Shown here: one piece after another, positions 21,383 to 30,008 of the stretch
How positions within the stretch are numbered: position 1 is the stretch's first letter
Layout: every line of letters starts with the position of its first letter
NCBI GenBank assembly: GCA_020200155.1
Contig: JAIVJG010000010.1
Coordinates: 1 to 41,509, forward strand
DNA from: Acidobacteriota bacterium
Lineage (GTDB): Bacteria > Acidobacteriota > Blastocatellia > Pyrinomonadales > Pyrinomonadaceae
Length of the DNA stretch: 41,509 nt
Direction of reading: 5' to 3'
The notes under the pieces: model-generated
Database searches by the model: none
What the model was told of the DNA's origin: nothing
The model's input: only the letters and a program-made list of their open reading frames with translations
Made by a program: the position numbers and the translations under genes

Positions 21383-24300
21383 TTAAGAGTCTGCCTGCCC
21401 GGCGAATTTCGCGGTGCTCGCGCCGGAGACGTAGGGCGCGTCTTCGGTGAGGGCGTTGCTGACAAGCTGGCGCTGCTCCATCTCGTGAATGGCGTAGGAG
21501 CCTGTCGCGGGGCTGGCCGAGGCGGCGCGTCCCGCGTAGTAGGGTCGCTCGCAACGGGGCAGCAAGCCCATCAAACGCGGCTCGACGAACGCCCAGCCGC
21601 CCATGTTCTTCGGCTCCTCCTGCGTCCAGACGAGTTGCGTAGAATTTGGATAGCCGGCGAAGATTTCGCGCAGCGCGCTTTCGGGGAACGGGTAGAGTTG
21701 TTCGAGACGCACGATGGCGACACGTTCGTCGCCGGACTTTCTGCGCGCCGCTGCGAGGTCGTAGAAGACCTTGCCGCTCGCGAGGACGATGCGCTGCACC
21801 GCGTCGCGGTTTTGGACTTCGGCGTCGTCAATGACGGGACGGAAGCCGCCCGTCGTCAACTCCTCGACGGTCGAGGTCGCCGCAGGCAGACGCAGTAAAC
21901 TCTTCGGCGTCATCACGACGAGCGGGCGCGCCGCCGATTGCTTCACCTGCCGGCGGAGCAGGTGAAAATACTGCGCGGGTGTCGTTGGGTAACAGACCTG
22001 CATGTTGTTCTCGGCGCAGAGTTGGAGGTAGCGTTCGAGGCGCGCGGAGGAATGCTCCGGCCCCTGCCCTTCGTAACCGTGCGGCAGGAGGAGCGCGAGG
22101 CGCGAGGGTTGTTGCCACTTGTCCACGCCGGGCGCGATGAACTGGTCTATGATGACCTGTGCGCCGTTGCCGAAGTCGCCGAACTGCGCTTCCCACATCA
22201 CGAGCGCGTCGCGCGCCACGACCGAGTAGCCATACTCGAAGCCCATCACGCCCTGCTCGGAGAGCGAACTGTCGAAGACCTCTATGCGTGCGCGCCCGTC
22301 CACGGCGGTCATGTCCGTGAGCGGCGACCACGCGCGCCCGGTCTGCGTGTCGTACATGATGGCGTGGCGCTGTGAAAAAGTGCCGCGACCGGAATCCTGC
22401 CCCGACAGGCGCACGCGCACGCCTTCGAGTCCGAGCGAGCCGAAGGCCATCAATTCGGCGAAGGCCCAGTCGAGCGGCACTTCGCCCGCGCCCATCTTCG
22501 CGCGGCGCGCGAGTTGGCTGACCATCTTCGGATTGATGTTGAAGTTTTCGGGCACGACGGCGATGCGGTGCGCGATGTCGCGAATCGCCTCCGCCGCGAC
22601 CGGAGTCTCGACCAAGCCTGAGCCGTCCTCTTCCTGAATCGGCGCGGGCAGTTCATCTGCGGGCGGCTTCTCGCGGGCGATCTGCTTGGCTCGCGCGAGC
22701 GTCTCTTCGTAACCGGCGGTCGTGTCCTTAATCATCTGCTCCACATCGGCGTCCGAGAGCACGCCGCCCTGCACGAGCCTCTGCGCGTACTTGGCGCGCA
22801 CGCCGGGATGCGCCTTGACGCGCGCGTACATGAGCGGCTGCGTGTAGCTCGGCTCGTCGCCCTCGTTGTGTCCGAGGCGGCGGAAGCCGATCACGTCGAG
22901 CACCACGTCTTTGTTGAACTCCTGACGGAAGGCGAGCGCCATCCGCAGCACGCGAAAGGCGGCTTCGGGGTCGTCGCCGTTGATGTGGAAGATGGGAAGC
23001 TGCGTCATACGCGCCACGTCGGTCGAGTAGATGCTTGTGCGGCTCTGCTCCGGCGAGGTCGTAAAACCGATCTGGTTGTTGATGATGATGTGAATCGTGC
23101 CGCCCGTGCGGTAGCCCTTGAGGTCTGCGAGCTGCAAGGTCTCCATCACGATGCCCTGCCCGGCGAAGGCCGCGTCGCCGTGCAAAAGCACAGGCAGCGC
23201 GCGGTCAATCACTTCCTCGCGCGGCTTGCCCTCGTCGAGTTGCAGCACGTCCTGACGCGCACGCACCATGCCCTCGACGACCGGGTCAACGAATTCGAGG
23301 TGGCTCGGATTCGGCGAGACGACGATGCTGACTTTGCGCCCGCTCTCGGTCGTGCGCTCGCCGCGTGCGCCCTGGTGATACTTCACGTCGCCCTCGTCGG
23401 CGGGGAAGTTCGGGTGGACGCTGCCCTCGAAGGCCGTGAAAATTCTCTCCGCCAGATTGCCGACGACGTTGGCGAGGACGTTCAGGCGTCCGCGATGAGC
23501 CATGCCGAGCGTGATCTCTTCGACGCCGTAATCAGCCGCGCGCTCGACCAGTTGATCGAGGAGCGGGATGATCGTCTCGCAGCCTTCGAGCGAGAAACGT
23601 TTTTGTCCTAAATACTTCGTGTGCAGAAAACGCTCAAACTGTTCGGCTGAAGTCAGCTTTTGCAAAAGTCGCTTTCTCAGTTCCGGGGCGAGCGGTTCGG
23701 GGCTGACGAACTCCCGGCGGATTTGCTCGCGCAGCCAGATTTTCTGTTCCTTGCTCTGGATGTGCCTGTATTCCGTGCCGACCTTGCCGCAGTAGGCGCG
23801 GTGCAGGATGTCGAGTATCTCGCGCAAACTGGCGCTCTCTTTGCCGCCGAGGCCGCCCGTGATGAACTCTCGATCCAAGTCCCAGATGGTCAACCCGTAA
23901 GTCTCTATGTCGAGTTCAGGGTGATAGTGCAGGGGCAGTGCGTTCAGAGGGTCAATGTCCGCGATGAGATGTCCGCGCACGCGATAGGCGTTGATGAGTT
24001 CGAGGACGCGCGCCTGTTTGACGATGTTCTCGCGCGCGTTGTCGCCGCCGAGCAGAGCCGGGTTGCGATCTTGCGACCAGCGCACGGGCTGGTGCGGGAT
24101 GCCGAGGTCGTGGAAGATGTGCTGGTAAAAGTCGTGCTTGCCGAGCAGCAGCGCGTGCATGTGCGCGAGGAACGCGCCGGACTCCGCGCCTTGTATGACG
24201 CGGTGGTCGTAGGTCGAGGAGATGTTGAGCGTCTTGCTGATGCCGAGTTGCGAGAGCGCGGCGGGCGTCATCGCGTGATACTCCGCAGGGTACTCAATCG

Positions 24301-25222
24301 CGCCCGTCGCGATGATGACGGACTGGCCCGACATCAGTCGCGGGTTCGACGAGACCGTGCCGAGCGTGCCGGGGTTCGTTAGAGAGACGGTCGTTTCCTG
24401 AAAGTCCGGCACGCCGAGCTTGCCTTCGCGCGCACGCTTGACCGTGTCGTCGTAGGCCGCAAGAAACTGCGCGAAGCCGAGCGCGCCCGCGTTCTTGATG
24501 TTCGGCACGAGCAGCGTGCGCGTGCCGTCCCTTTTCTCAAGGTCAATCGCGAGGCCGAGGTTGACCCCGCTGCGGCGGACGCGCGAGGGCACGCCGCCCA
24601 CGACGGCGAACCCGTCATTCATCTGCGGAAATTTTTCCAGAGCGCGCAGGATGGCGAACGCGATGATGTGCGTGTAAGAAGCCTTGCCGCGCTTCTGTTC
24701 CTTGAGGTGGCGGTTGATGATGAGGCGATTCTCTTCCAGAACCTTGACGGGAACCTGCCGGTTCGAGGTCGCCGTCGGGACGGTCAGGGAAGTCTCCATG
24801 TTCTCGACGATCTTCAGCGCGCCGCCGCGAATCGGCGTGGACTCCGCGCCCGCCGGAAGTGTCGCGCCCTGCGGCGGCGGCGTCGCGGCGGGAGACTGCT
24901 GCTGCTGCGGTGCCGTCTGCGCCTGAGTCGCGTGCGGCGCGGCGCTCGTCCCTTGCGCGCCGCTCGAAGGCTGCTGCACCGCGCCGGTCGTTGACTCACT
25001 CGCCGCCGCGCCGTTTCCGCCCGTCGTCATCGCGGACGCGCGCCCGCCGTCGCCCGCCGCGCCGTCGCCGAGCAACTCCGCGAAGTACGCGCGCCACGCC
25101 TCGTCCACGAGCGAAGGGTCGCTGCGGAAACGCGTCAACAGTCCTTCGACGTAAGTCGCGTTCGCCCCGAAATTATCTGCGATGAACTCCGACACGTCGC
25201 TCACATTTCGCTCTTCGCTCAC
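21383..25222 (-). CDS. kgd: Multifunctional 2-oxoglutarate dehydrogenase E2-E1 (Kgd type)
   Basis: A 1279-residue TCA-cycle enzyme that decarboxylates 2-oxoglutarate. The N-terminal tail (VSEFIADNFGANATYVEGLL) is followed by an Ala/Gln/Pro-rich linker (55-130). Next comes an acyltransferase (E2) catalytic domain without any lipoyl domain (about 135-370, active-site STYDHRVIQGAESG with H340), then a complete thiamine-diphosphate E1o. E1 signatures include MAHRGRLNVLANVVG, LLHGDAAFAGQG, INNQIGFTTSPEQSRTS, RLGHNEGDEPSYTQP and the C-terminal transketolase-type part. This is the arrangement of mycobacterial Kgd and corynebacterial OdhA, known also outside Actinobacteria. The start is GTG 25222 with GAGGTGA upstream. 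It is cytoplasmic and stands alone, divergent from the hydrolase gene; E3 is encoded elsewhere. Confidence 0.95.
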   Translation of the reverse strand: MSEERNVSDVSEFIADNFGANATYVEGLLTRFRSDPSLVDEAWRAYFAELLGDGAAGDGGRASAMTTGGNGAAASESTTGAVQQPSSGAQGTSAAPHATQAQTAPQQQQSPAATPPPQGATLPAGAESTPIRGGALKIVENMETSLTVPTATSNRQVPVKVLEENRLIINRHLKEQKRGKASYTHIIAFAILRALEKFPQMNDGFAVVGGVPSRVRRSGVNLGLAIDLEKRDGTRTLLVPNIKNAGALGFAQFLAAYDDTVKRAREGKLGVPDFQETTVSLTNPGTLGTVSSNPRLMSGQSVIIATGAIEYPAEYHAMTPAALSQLGISKTLNISSTYDHRVIQGAESGAFLAHMHALLLGKHDFYQHIFHDLGIPHQPVRWSQDRNPALLGGDNARENIVKQARVLELINAYRVRGHLIADIDPLNALPLHYHPELDIETYGLTIWDLDREFITGGLGGKESASLREILDILHRAYCGKVGTEYRHIQSKEQKIWLREQIRREFVSPEPLAPELRKRLLQKLTSAEQFERFLHTKYLGQKRFSLEGCETIIPLLDQLVERAADYGVEEITLGMAHRGRLNVLANVVGNLAERIFTAFEGSVHPNFPADEGDVKYHQGARGERTTESGRKVSIVVSPNPSHLEFVDPVVEGMVRARQDVLQLDEGKPREEVIDRALPVLLHGDAAFAGQGIVMETLQLADLKGYRTGGTIHIIINNQIGFTTSPEQSRTSIYSTDVARMTQLPIFHINGDDPEAAFRVLRMALAFRQEFNKDVVLDVIGFRRLGHNEGDEPSYTQPLMYARVKAHPGVRAKYAQRLVQGGVLSDADVEQMIKDTTAGYEETLARAKQIAREKPPADELPAPIQEEDGSGLVETPVAAEAIRDIAHRIAVVPENFNINPKMVSQLARRAKMGAGEVPLDWAFAELMAFGSLGLEGVRVRLSGQDSGRGTFSQRHAIMYDTQTGRAWSPLTDMTAVDGRARIEVFDSSLSEQGVMGFEYGYSVVARDALVMWEAQFGDFGNGAQVIIDQFIAPGVDKWQQPSRLALLLPHGYEGQGPEHSSARLERYLQLCAENNMQVCYPTTPAQYFHLLRRQVKQSAARPLVVMTPKSLLRLPAATSTVEELTTGGFRPVIDDAEVQNRDAVQRIVLASGKVFYDLAAARRKSGDERVAIVRLEQLYPFPESALREIFAGYPNSTQLVWTQEEPKNMGGWAFVEPRLMGLLPRCERPYYAGRAASASPATGSYAIHEMEQRQLVSNALTEDAPYVSGASTAKFAGQADS

Positions 25223-25370
25223 AGTTTTATCACCTCACGCCGCCAAGGCCGTCGCGCCCGCGTATCCACAGAAGATATGCCCGGCGCGCACAGTTTTTCT
25301 CAAGGCTGGATTTGCCTCATAGCCTATCACCATCCGCTTTCGTTTGCATCCACCACGCGCTGGCCGCCGT

Positions 25371-25399
25371 CCAGTCGTTCGTGTCGCAGTGTTATACTG
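25371..25399 (+). promoter_or_regulatory. Weak candidate promoter for the hydrolase-to-amidase group
   Basis: TATACT (25394-25399) is a near-consensus -10 box 70 bp before the hydrolase start, in the 247-bp divergent region behind kgd. The sequence 17 bp upstream (CCAGTC) is a poor -35. No other promoter was seen in this spacer. Confidence 0.3.
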
Positions 25400-25469
25400 C
25401 AAGCGTGCGGCACAGTCAGCGGTGCGCCTGCTTCGCGGCAGTCCGAACAAGCGGAATTTCTGTCCTGAC

Positions 25470-25994
25470 ATGATTGAGAAAAAGATTGCCATCAAAGGCG
25501 TCGAGTGGGAGTACACGACGGGCGGGCGGGGGGAGCGTGCGGTGCTGATGTTCCACGGCGCGGTCGGCGGGGCCGAGGGCGTGGGCTGGCTCGCGGACGC
25601 GCTCTCGGCGGAGGCAGCCGAACGCGTCCGGCTCGTCAAAGAGCGCCTGAAGGATTATTTCGACAACCGGCTGACTAAAGATGTCTTGCTGTCGCGCGTC
25701 GCCCTGAGCGTTGATTTCTGTAAGAACGAATCCTACAGTCCCGCCGACTTCGAGAATTGGCCGGGGCGCGTGTTGATTATCGAATCGGCCAACGACCCCA
25801 TGATCAACGCGGAGGAGCGTCGGCGTTTGCGCGAAGCTTACCCGCGCGCACTCGTCTGCGTATTCGAGGACGCGGGGCACTTGATTCCACTGTTGAGGCT
25901 GGAAGAGTTGGTGGGAGTCATCAGGGCGTTTATGTATGAAGACTATGCGCGACCCGAAACGATAGAGCAGTGTTCCATACACGAGGAGTGTTAA
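25470..25994 (+). pseudogene. Alpha/beta hydrolase with internal deletion of the nucleophile region
   Basis: A 174-residue ORF. The N-terminus (GERAVLMFHGAVGGAEGVGW, 21-40) is the first strand and oxyanion HG of an alpha/beta hydrolase. From residue 49 the sequence resembles a late cap/helical region and the C-terminal catalytic strands, with the acid D109 in IIESANDPMI and the histidine H137 in DAGHLIP. The whole middle, which should hold the nucleophile elbow GxSxG, is absent, and the protein is roughly 90-100 residues shorter than usual for the family. The junction lies near position 25613 (LSAE/AAERV). The frame is kept, so a shortened protein could be made, but it should not be a working hydrolase. 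It lies 2 bp upstream of the thioredoxin-like gene, so translation may be coupled. Confidence 0.65.
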
Positions 25995-25996
25995 CG

Positions 25997-26413
25997 ATGT
26001 CCGACGCACAACAGACGAGTTCGCACCCGCACTTCAACGACCGTGGGGCTGTCCGCTGGCACACGCGCTTCGCCGACGCGCTCGCAGAGGCGACACGCGA
26101 AGGCAAGCACATCTTCGTCGAGTTCGGGCGCTACGCCTGAGGCAACTGCCGCGCTCTCGTCGAGGGCGTCATCCCGCAGCCGTCAATCGCCGCGCTTCTC
26201 AGACAGCACTTCGTCTGTCTCGCATCGGACTGCGACCATCCGGAAGCGGAAGTAAAAGCCATCGGGCGCGACCACATGCCGCACGCGCGTGCGCTGCCGT
26301 TTCTGCTCTACCTCGATTCGGGCGGCAGGTTCATCCACGGCACGCAGGGCGGCGTCTCTGCCTACACTTTTCGCGAAGACCTTGAGCGCGTCGCCAAAGG
26401 AAATGTAGGATGA
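25997..26413 (+). CDS. Thioredoxin-like protein with in-frame TGA, probable selenoprotein (UGNC)
   Basis: ATG 25997 follows GAGGAG at ideal spacing and opens a 138-codon frame. It is interrupted only by TGA at 26138-26140 (codon 48) and ends at TGA 26411-26413. Before the TGA comes KHIFVEFGRYA, after it GNCRALVEGVIPQPSIAALL, then HFVCLASDCD and LPFLLYLDSGGRF. This is a thioredoxin fold with beta strand, active site, helix, strand and cis-Pro-type ALPF segment. The TGA falls exactly where the first Cys of a CGNC motif belongs, giving U48-G-N-C51. Residues after the TGA keep protein-like composition to the natural end. A hairpin just downstream fits a bacterial SECIS. The product would be a thiol/selenol redox protein in the cytoplasm, as no signal peptide is seen. 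The alternative is a Cys-to-stop nonsense mutation; the damaged hydrolase next door keeps that possible. Confidence 0.7.
26151..26169 (+). promoter_or_regulatory. Candidate bacterial SECIS stem-loop
   Basis: In the mRNA GCGCUCUC (26151-26158) pairs with GAGGGCGU (26162-26169) in an 8-bp stem including two G-U pairs, with apical loop GUC. The loop's first G is 19 nt after the TGA (18 nt between them). Bacterial SECIS elements lie inside the coding region just after the UGA, with a G (often GU) at the start of the apical loop. A lower CUGC/GCAG helix (26146-26149 and 26176-26179) can extend it. Confidence 0.55.
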
Positions 26414-26455
26414 AGCACATGAAATACTGAGTGCGGAATCGAGAGGGATGAAATT

Positions 26456-26836
26456 ATGACAAAAGTGAATGACGGGAAACTCGCCGGGCGAACGTCTCGG
26501 CGGCAATTCGCAAAGTCTGTGGCCGCCGCGCTCGTCGCCGCGCCAATCGCTTCGTCCATGACGAGCGCGCAGACTCCGTCGTCTAAAGAACCGAAAGCGC
26601 CCCCCAACCCGCAACCCACGCCGACGCCAGCGCCGTCGTCGTCTGCGCCGCCCAAGCCTTCGCCGGTCGTGGAGGCTTACGCGGAAGTGGCTCGCGTGCG
26701 ATTCGGCGAGCGCCTGACGCCGGAAGAGTTCGAGCGCGTCAAACGCGACCTCGACGGCAACGTGCGCGCGGCTGAACGATTGCGAGCTATCAAGCTCAAG
26801 AATTCGGACGAGCCGGATTTCATTTTCAGCGCGTGA
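26456..26836 (+). CDS. Tat-exported small protein next to the amidase
   Basis: A 126-residue protein with a twin-arginine signal, SRRQFAK at residues 14-20, followed by a hydrophobic stretch (SVAAALVAAPIASSM) and a likely cleavage after TSAQ region. A Pro/Ser/Thr-rich linker (about 40-68) leads to a short helical domain (PVVEAYAEVARVRFGERLTPEEFERVKRDLDGN). No catalytic motif is seen and the family is not recognised. GAGAGGGATG upstream of ATG 26456 gives a clear start. Its end nearly abuts the amidase, to which it is probably translationally linked. It may be an exported partner of that enzyme, but this is only inferred from position. Confidence 0.8.
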   Translation: MTKVNDGKLAGRTSRRQFAKSVAAALVAAPIASSMTSAQTPSSKEPKAPPNPQPTPTPAPSSSAPPKPSPVVEAYAEVARVRFGERLTPEEFERVKRDLDGNVRAAERLRAIKLKNSDEPDFIFSA

Positions 26837-26874
26837 GATTCTTTCAATCATCGAATAAGAAGAGGCTTAACGGA

Positions 26875-28299
26875 ATGCTCCCGGACGACATTTTCTTTTC
26901 AACTGTCAGCGAACTCGCCCCGCAGATACGCGCGCGGCGTATCTCTCCCGTCGAACTCACGGAAGGGTACATCCATCGGCTTGAGACTTTCGGCAAGCGG
27001 CTCGGCGCGGTCGCGACGGTGACGCGCGAGACGGCGTTGCGCGAGGCGCGTGAGGCCGAAGCGGAGATCAAACGCGGCCACTACAGAGGCCCTCTGCACG
27101 GCATCCCTTACGGCGTCAAAGACCTCATCGCGACGCGCGAGGCGAACACGACATGGGGAGCCGCGCCGTACAAGGATCAACGCTTCGACTTCGACGCGAC
27201 CGTCGTGCAAAAACTACGCGAGGCCGGAGCTATCCTGACAAGCAAGCTGGCGATGATCGAGCTGGCGGGCGGGATGGGATACAACCAGGCCGGCGCGAGC
27301 CTGACGGGCGCGTGCCGCACGCCCTGGAACACAGATTTCTGGAGCGGCGGCTCTTCTTCGGGGCCGGGCGCGTCGGTCGCTGCCGGTCTCGTCGCTTTCG
27401 CCATCGGCTCGGAGACCTCCGGCTCGATCATCACGCCGGCGGCCTTCTGCGGTGTCTCCGGCTTGAGGCCGACTTACGGCGCAATCTCTCGCCACGGCGC
27501 GATGGCGCTCTCGTGGACGCTCGACAAGCTCGGCCCGATGTGTCGCTCGGCTGAAGATTGCCGCATCGTGCTCTCTGCGATTGCCGGTCGAGACACGCTC
27601 GACCCGACCTCGCGCGACTCGAACACGATTCCGCGCTACGGCGACTTGGGGAAGGCGGCGAGCAAAACGCGACGAGGCAAGCTGCGCATCGCCGTGATGA
27701 AGGATTCATACGAGAAGGCGCAGCCGGAAGTGAACAAGAATTTTCTCGCGTCGCTCGACGTGCTGCGGCGCACGGCCTCCGTGGAGATGGACGTGAAGAT
27801 GCCGGACACGCCCGGCGTGGCGGTCGGCGTGATCGTTGACGCAGAGGGCGCGAGCGCCTTCCGCGACCTCATCGAGTCCGGGCGCGTCAAGGAACTCGCT
27901 TCGCCCGAAGGCCGCGTCGGCGGCTACGCGGCATCGCTCGTCACCGCCGTTGATTATCTCCACGCGATGCGGCTGCGTGCGCCCGCGCGTCGCCTGTGGG
28001 CAGAGTTTTTCAAGAAGTACGACCTGCTCGTCGCGCCCTCGCGCTCGACCGTCTCGTACCCCGTTGATAAGACTTTCGATCAAGCCTACCCCGGCATCGC
28101 CGCCACTTCGCCCATCGGCGCAGCCAACCTCGTCGGCATCCCCGCCATCTCCGTCCCGAACGGCTTCGGGCAGCACGGACTCCCGACCGGCATCCAGTTC
28201 GTCGGCCCCGCGTGGGGAGAGATGACCGTGCTCGAAGCCGCGACCGCTTACCAGTCCGCGACCGACTGGCACAAGCGCCGTCCGCCTCTCGGCAGTTAA
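26875..28299 (+). CDS. Amidase-signature family hydrolase
   Basis: A 474-residue Ser-cisSer-Lys hydrolase that cleaves carboxamide bonds. It has the catalytic Lys in GVKDLIA (K82), the Gly/Ser-rich SGGSSSGPGASVAAG with the cis-Ser, and the nucleophile S184 in GSETSGSI. The length and fold match GatA-like amidases. No GatB or GatC is nearby, so a role in tRNA-Gln transamidation is unlikely and a free amide substrate is more probable. ATG 26875 with AAGAGG upstream is preferred; GTG 26833, which overlaps the previous stop, adds 14 residues. No signal peptide is seen. The 3' end overlaps by 4 bp the stop of the convergent CheA-like gene, with no terminator between. Confidence 0.9.
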   Translation: MLPDDIFFSTVSELAPQIRARRISPVELTEGYIHRLETFGKRLGAVATVTRETALREAREAEAEIKRGHYRGPLHGIPYGVKDLIATREANTTWGAAPYKDQRFDFDATVVQKLREAGAILTSKLAMIELAGGMGYNQAGASLTGACRTPWNTDFWSGGSSSGPGASVAAGLVAFAIGSETSGSIITPAAFCGVSGLRPTYGAISRHGAMALSWTLDKLGPMCRSAEDCRIVLSAIAGRDTLDPTSRDSNTIPRYGDLGKAASKTRRGKLRIAVMKDSYEKAQPEVNKNFLASLDVLRRTASVEMDVKMPDTPGVAVGVIVDAEGASAFRDLIESGRVKELASPEGRVGGYAASLVTAVDYLHAMRLRAPARRLWAEFFKKYDLLVAPSRSTVSYPVDKTFDQAYPGIAATSPIGAANLVGIPAISVPNGFGQHGLPTGIQFVGPAWGEMTVLEAATAYQSATDWHKRRPPLGS

Positions 28300-29903
28300 A
28301 AGGAAGCGGGCGGAGCGGGGAAACGCAACTCGAAAGTCGTGCCCGCGCCGCGCACGCTCGTCACGCGCAACTCGCCGCCAGCTTGTTCCACCGCGCGCTC
28401 GACCACGTCGAGGCCGACGCCGCGTCCCGACAAGAGAGAGACTTCAGCGGCGGTCGAAAAGCCCGGTTTGAAAATCAAACGCAGAGCCTGCTGCTCCGTC
28501 AACACCTTGCCCGGACTGAGCAGGCCGCGAGCGGCGGCGACTTGCGCGACGCGTTCCAAATCAACGCCGCGCCCGTCGTCCGTCACGCGCAACACGACGC
28601 AGTTGCCCTCGCTCACGGCCTCGATGCGGACGCGCCCGCGCACAGGCTTACCCGCACGGAGACGCTCATCCGCAGGCTCGATGCCGTGATCCACCGCGTT
28701 ACGCAGTAGATGCAGGAGCGGAGCGGCGACGGCTTCGGCGACCGCGCGGTCGAGGCACACTTCGCCGCCCGCGATCTCGAACTCGACCTCGCGCCCCGCA
28801 GCACGCGCCGCCGACTCGCCGGCACGCGCGGCACGTTCAAGCGTTTGCCGCAGCGGAACCACGCGCAGCCCCGCCAGCTTCCCTCCCAACTCACGCAGAC
28901 GCTCTCGAACGCGCGCCGCGCCGAATTCCAGCGCGTCCCTCGCGGCGGCGTCCTTCGCGCTCGCCCGCGCGATGTCGAGCGCGCCGTCTGTCTCTGTAGT
29001 CAACTCGCGCGCCAACGAAATCAACTCGTCTATCTCACCCGTCGCCACACGTACACGCAACGCGGGCGAAGATGCGGACGCGTGCGACTCGTCGGGGCGC
29101 GCGTCGTCCGCCTCGTCATCTCCGACCGAATCCGTGCGTGACGGCGCGTGCGTGAAATCATCATTCGCGCGCTCCGCTTCCAACAGGGTCGCGCCGAAAG
29201 GCGAGAGGCGCGCGGCTATCTGCTCGACGTTTTCGCGCGACGCGTGGATGAGGCGGAAGCTGATGCGCGCGGGCGCGGCGGCGTTGATGCCGGGGATGGT
29301 CGAGACGACTTCACCCCTTTCCGCGAGCGACTCTTGGAGCGCGCGGAGGTGCTCGTCAAAGTTCGTCAGGTCGAAATCAACGGTGATGACGAAGAGTCGC
29401 GCGCCTTCTTGCAGCGCCTCGCACAGTCTCTGCCGCTCGTACACGTCGAGAGCGCGAGCGACATCTTCCGGCACAGACTGAAAGACCGCTGCCGCCTCGC
29501 TCGCCGGAAGCTGCGTCGCGAAATTCGACGCCGGCAGGCACAGGCGCTCAACGAGGCCGCGCGGCACAATCGTTTGCTCCCCGCGCACGGCGGCGAGGTT
29601 TGTGCTGATGGCGTCCAGAGCCGTCTCAAGTGCGCCGAGCACCGCGTCGTCGAGGCTCACGCGCCCCAGTCGCACGCCGTCGAGCAGCGTCTCGAACGCG
29701 TGCGCGATTTCGGTCGCGGACTCCTGCCCGGCGGATGCCGCAGACCCTTTGAAGGTGTGAATGTTTCGGAAGATGCGCTCGACCAGAGCGCGCCGCGCGT
29801 GCCCCTCGCCACGTCGCTCGCGCAAAGCCCTGATGTCGTCGTAGAGCGCGGCGACGAGGTCTCCGGCGTCGGACAGGAAGTCTTGCAGCAGTTGGTCGTC
29901 CAT
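28296..29903 (-). CDS. CheA-like histidine kinase lacking a CheW domain
   Basis: A 535-residue protein. The N-terminal HPt domain carries the phosphorylatable histidine in IFRNIHTFKGSA (H49). A middle region (about 165-240) resembles a small alpha/beta module repeated in some CheA proteins. A dimerisation-type helical segment (about 285-360, ELISLARELTTE) leads to an HATPase_c domain with LLRNAVDHGIEP (N box), VTDDGRGVDLE (G1), GFSTAAEVSLLSGRGVGLD (F/G2) and GAGTTFELRFP. The protein stops there, where CheA normally continues into the CheW-like coupling domain, so direct coupling to chemoreceptors is not expected. No CheY, CheW or receptor gene is nearby. It probably phosphorylates a response regulator encoded elsewhere. 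It lies downstream of nusB in the same direction. Confidence 0.88.
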   Translation of the reverse strand: MDDQLLQDFLSDAGDLVAALYDDIRALRERRGEGHARRALVERIFRNIHTFKGSAASAGQESATEIAHAFETLLDGVRLGRVSLDDAVLGALETALDAISTNLAAVRGEQTIVPRGLVERLCLPASNFATQLPASEAAAVFQSVPEDVARALDVYERQRLCEALQEGARLFVITVDFDLTNFDEHLRALQESLAERGEVVSTIPGINAAAPARISFRLIHASRENVEQIAARLSPFGATLLEAERANDDFTHAPSRTDSVGDDEADDARPDESHASASSPALRVRVATGEIDELISLARELTTETDGALDIARASAKDAAARDALEFGAARVRERLRELGGKLAGLRVVPLRQTLERAARAGESAARAAGREVEFEIAGGEVCLDRAVAEAVAAPLLHLLRNAVDHGIEPADERLRAGKPVRGRVRIEAVSEGNCVVLRVTDDGRGVDLERVAQVAAARGLLSPGKVLTEQQALRLIFKPGFSTAAEVSLLSGRGVGLDVVERAVEQAGGELRVTSVRGAGTTFELRFPAPPASF

Positions 29904-30008
29904 AAAAAAGGTAGTCTGTAGAAAGACCGGCGGCGCGAGAATCCGAAGTGCGGGGCTTGCTCGTTGAGATGATTGCTGCCTACTGGCTAACCGTCCTGCT
30001 TTTTAAGT

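Noticed and set aside
25235-25639. 134-residue minus-strand frame between kgd and the hydrolase
   Set aside because: It overlaps the hydrolase gene antisense and has Arg/Ser-rich shadow composition.
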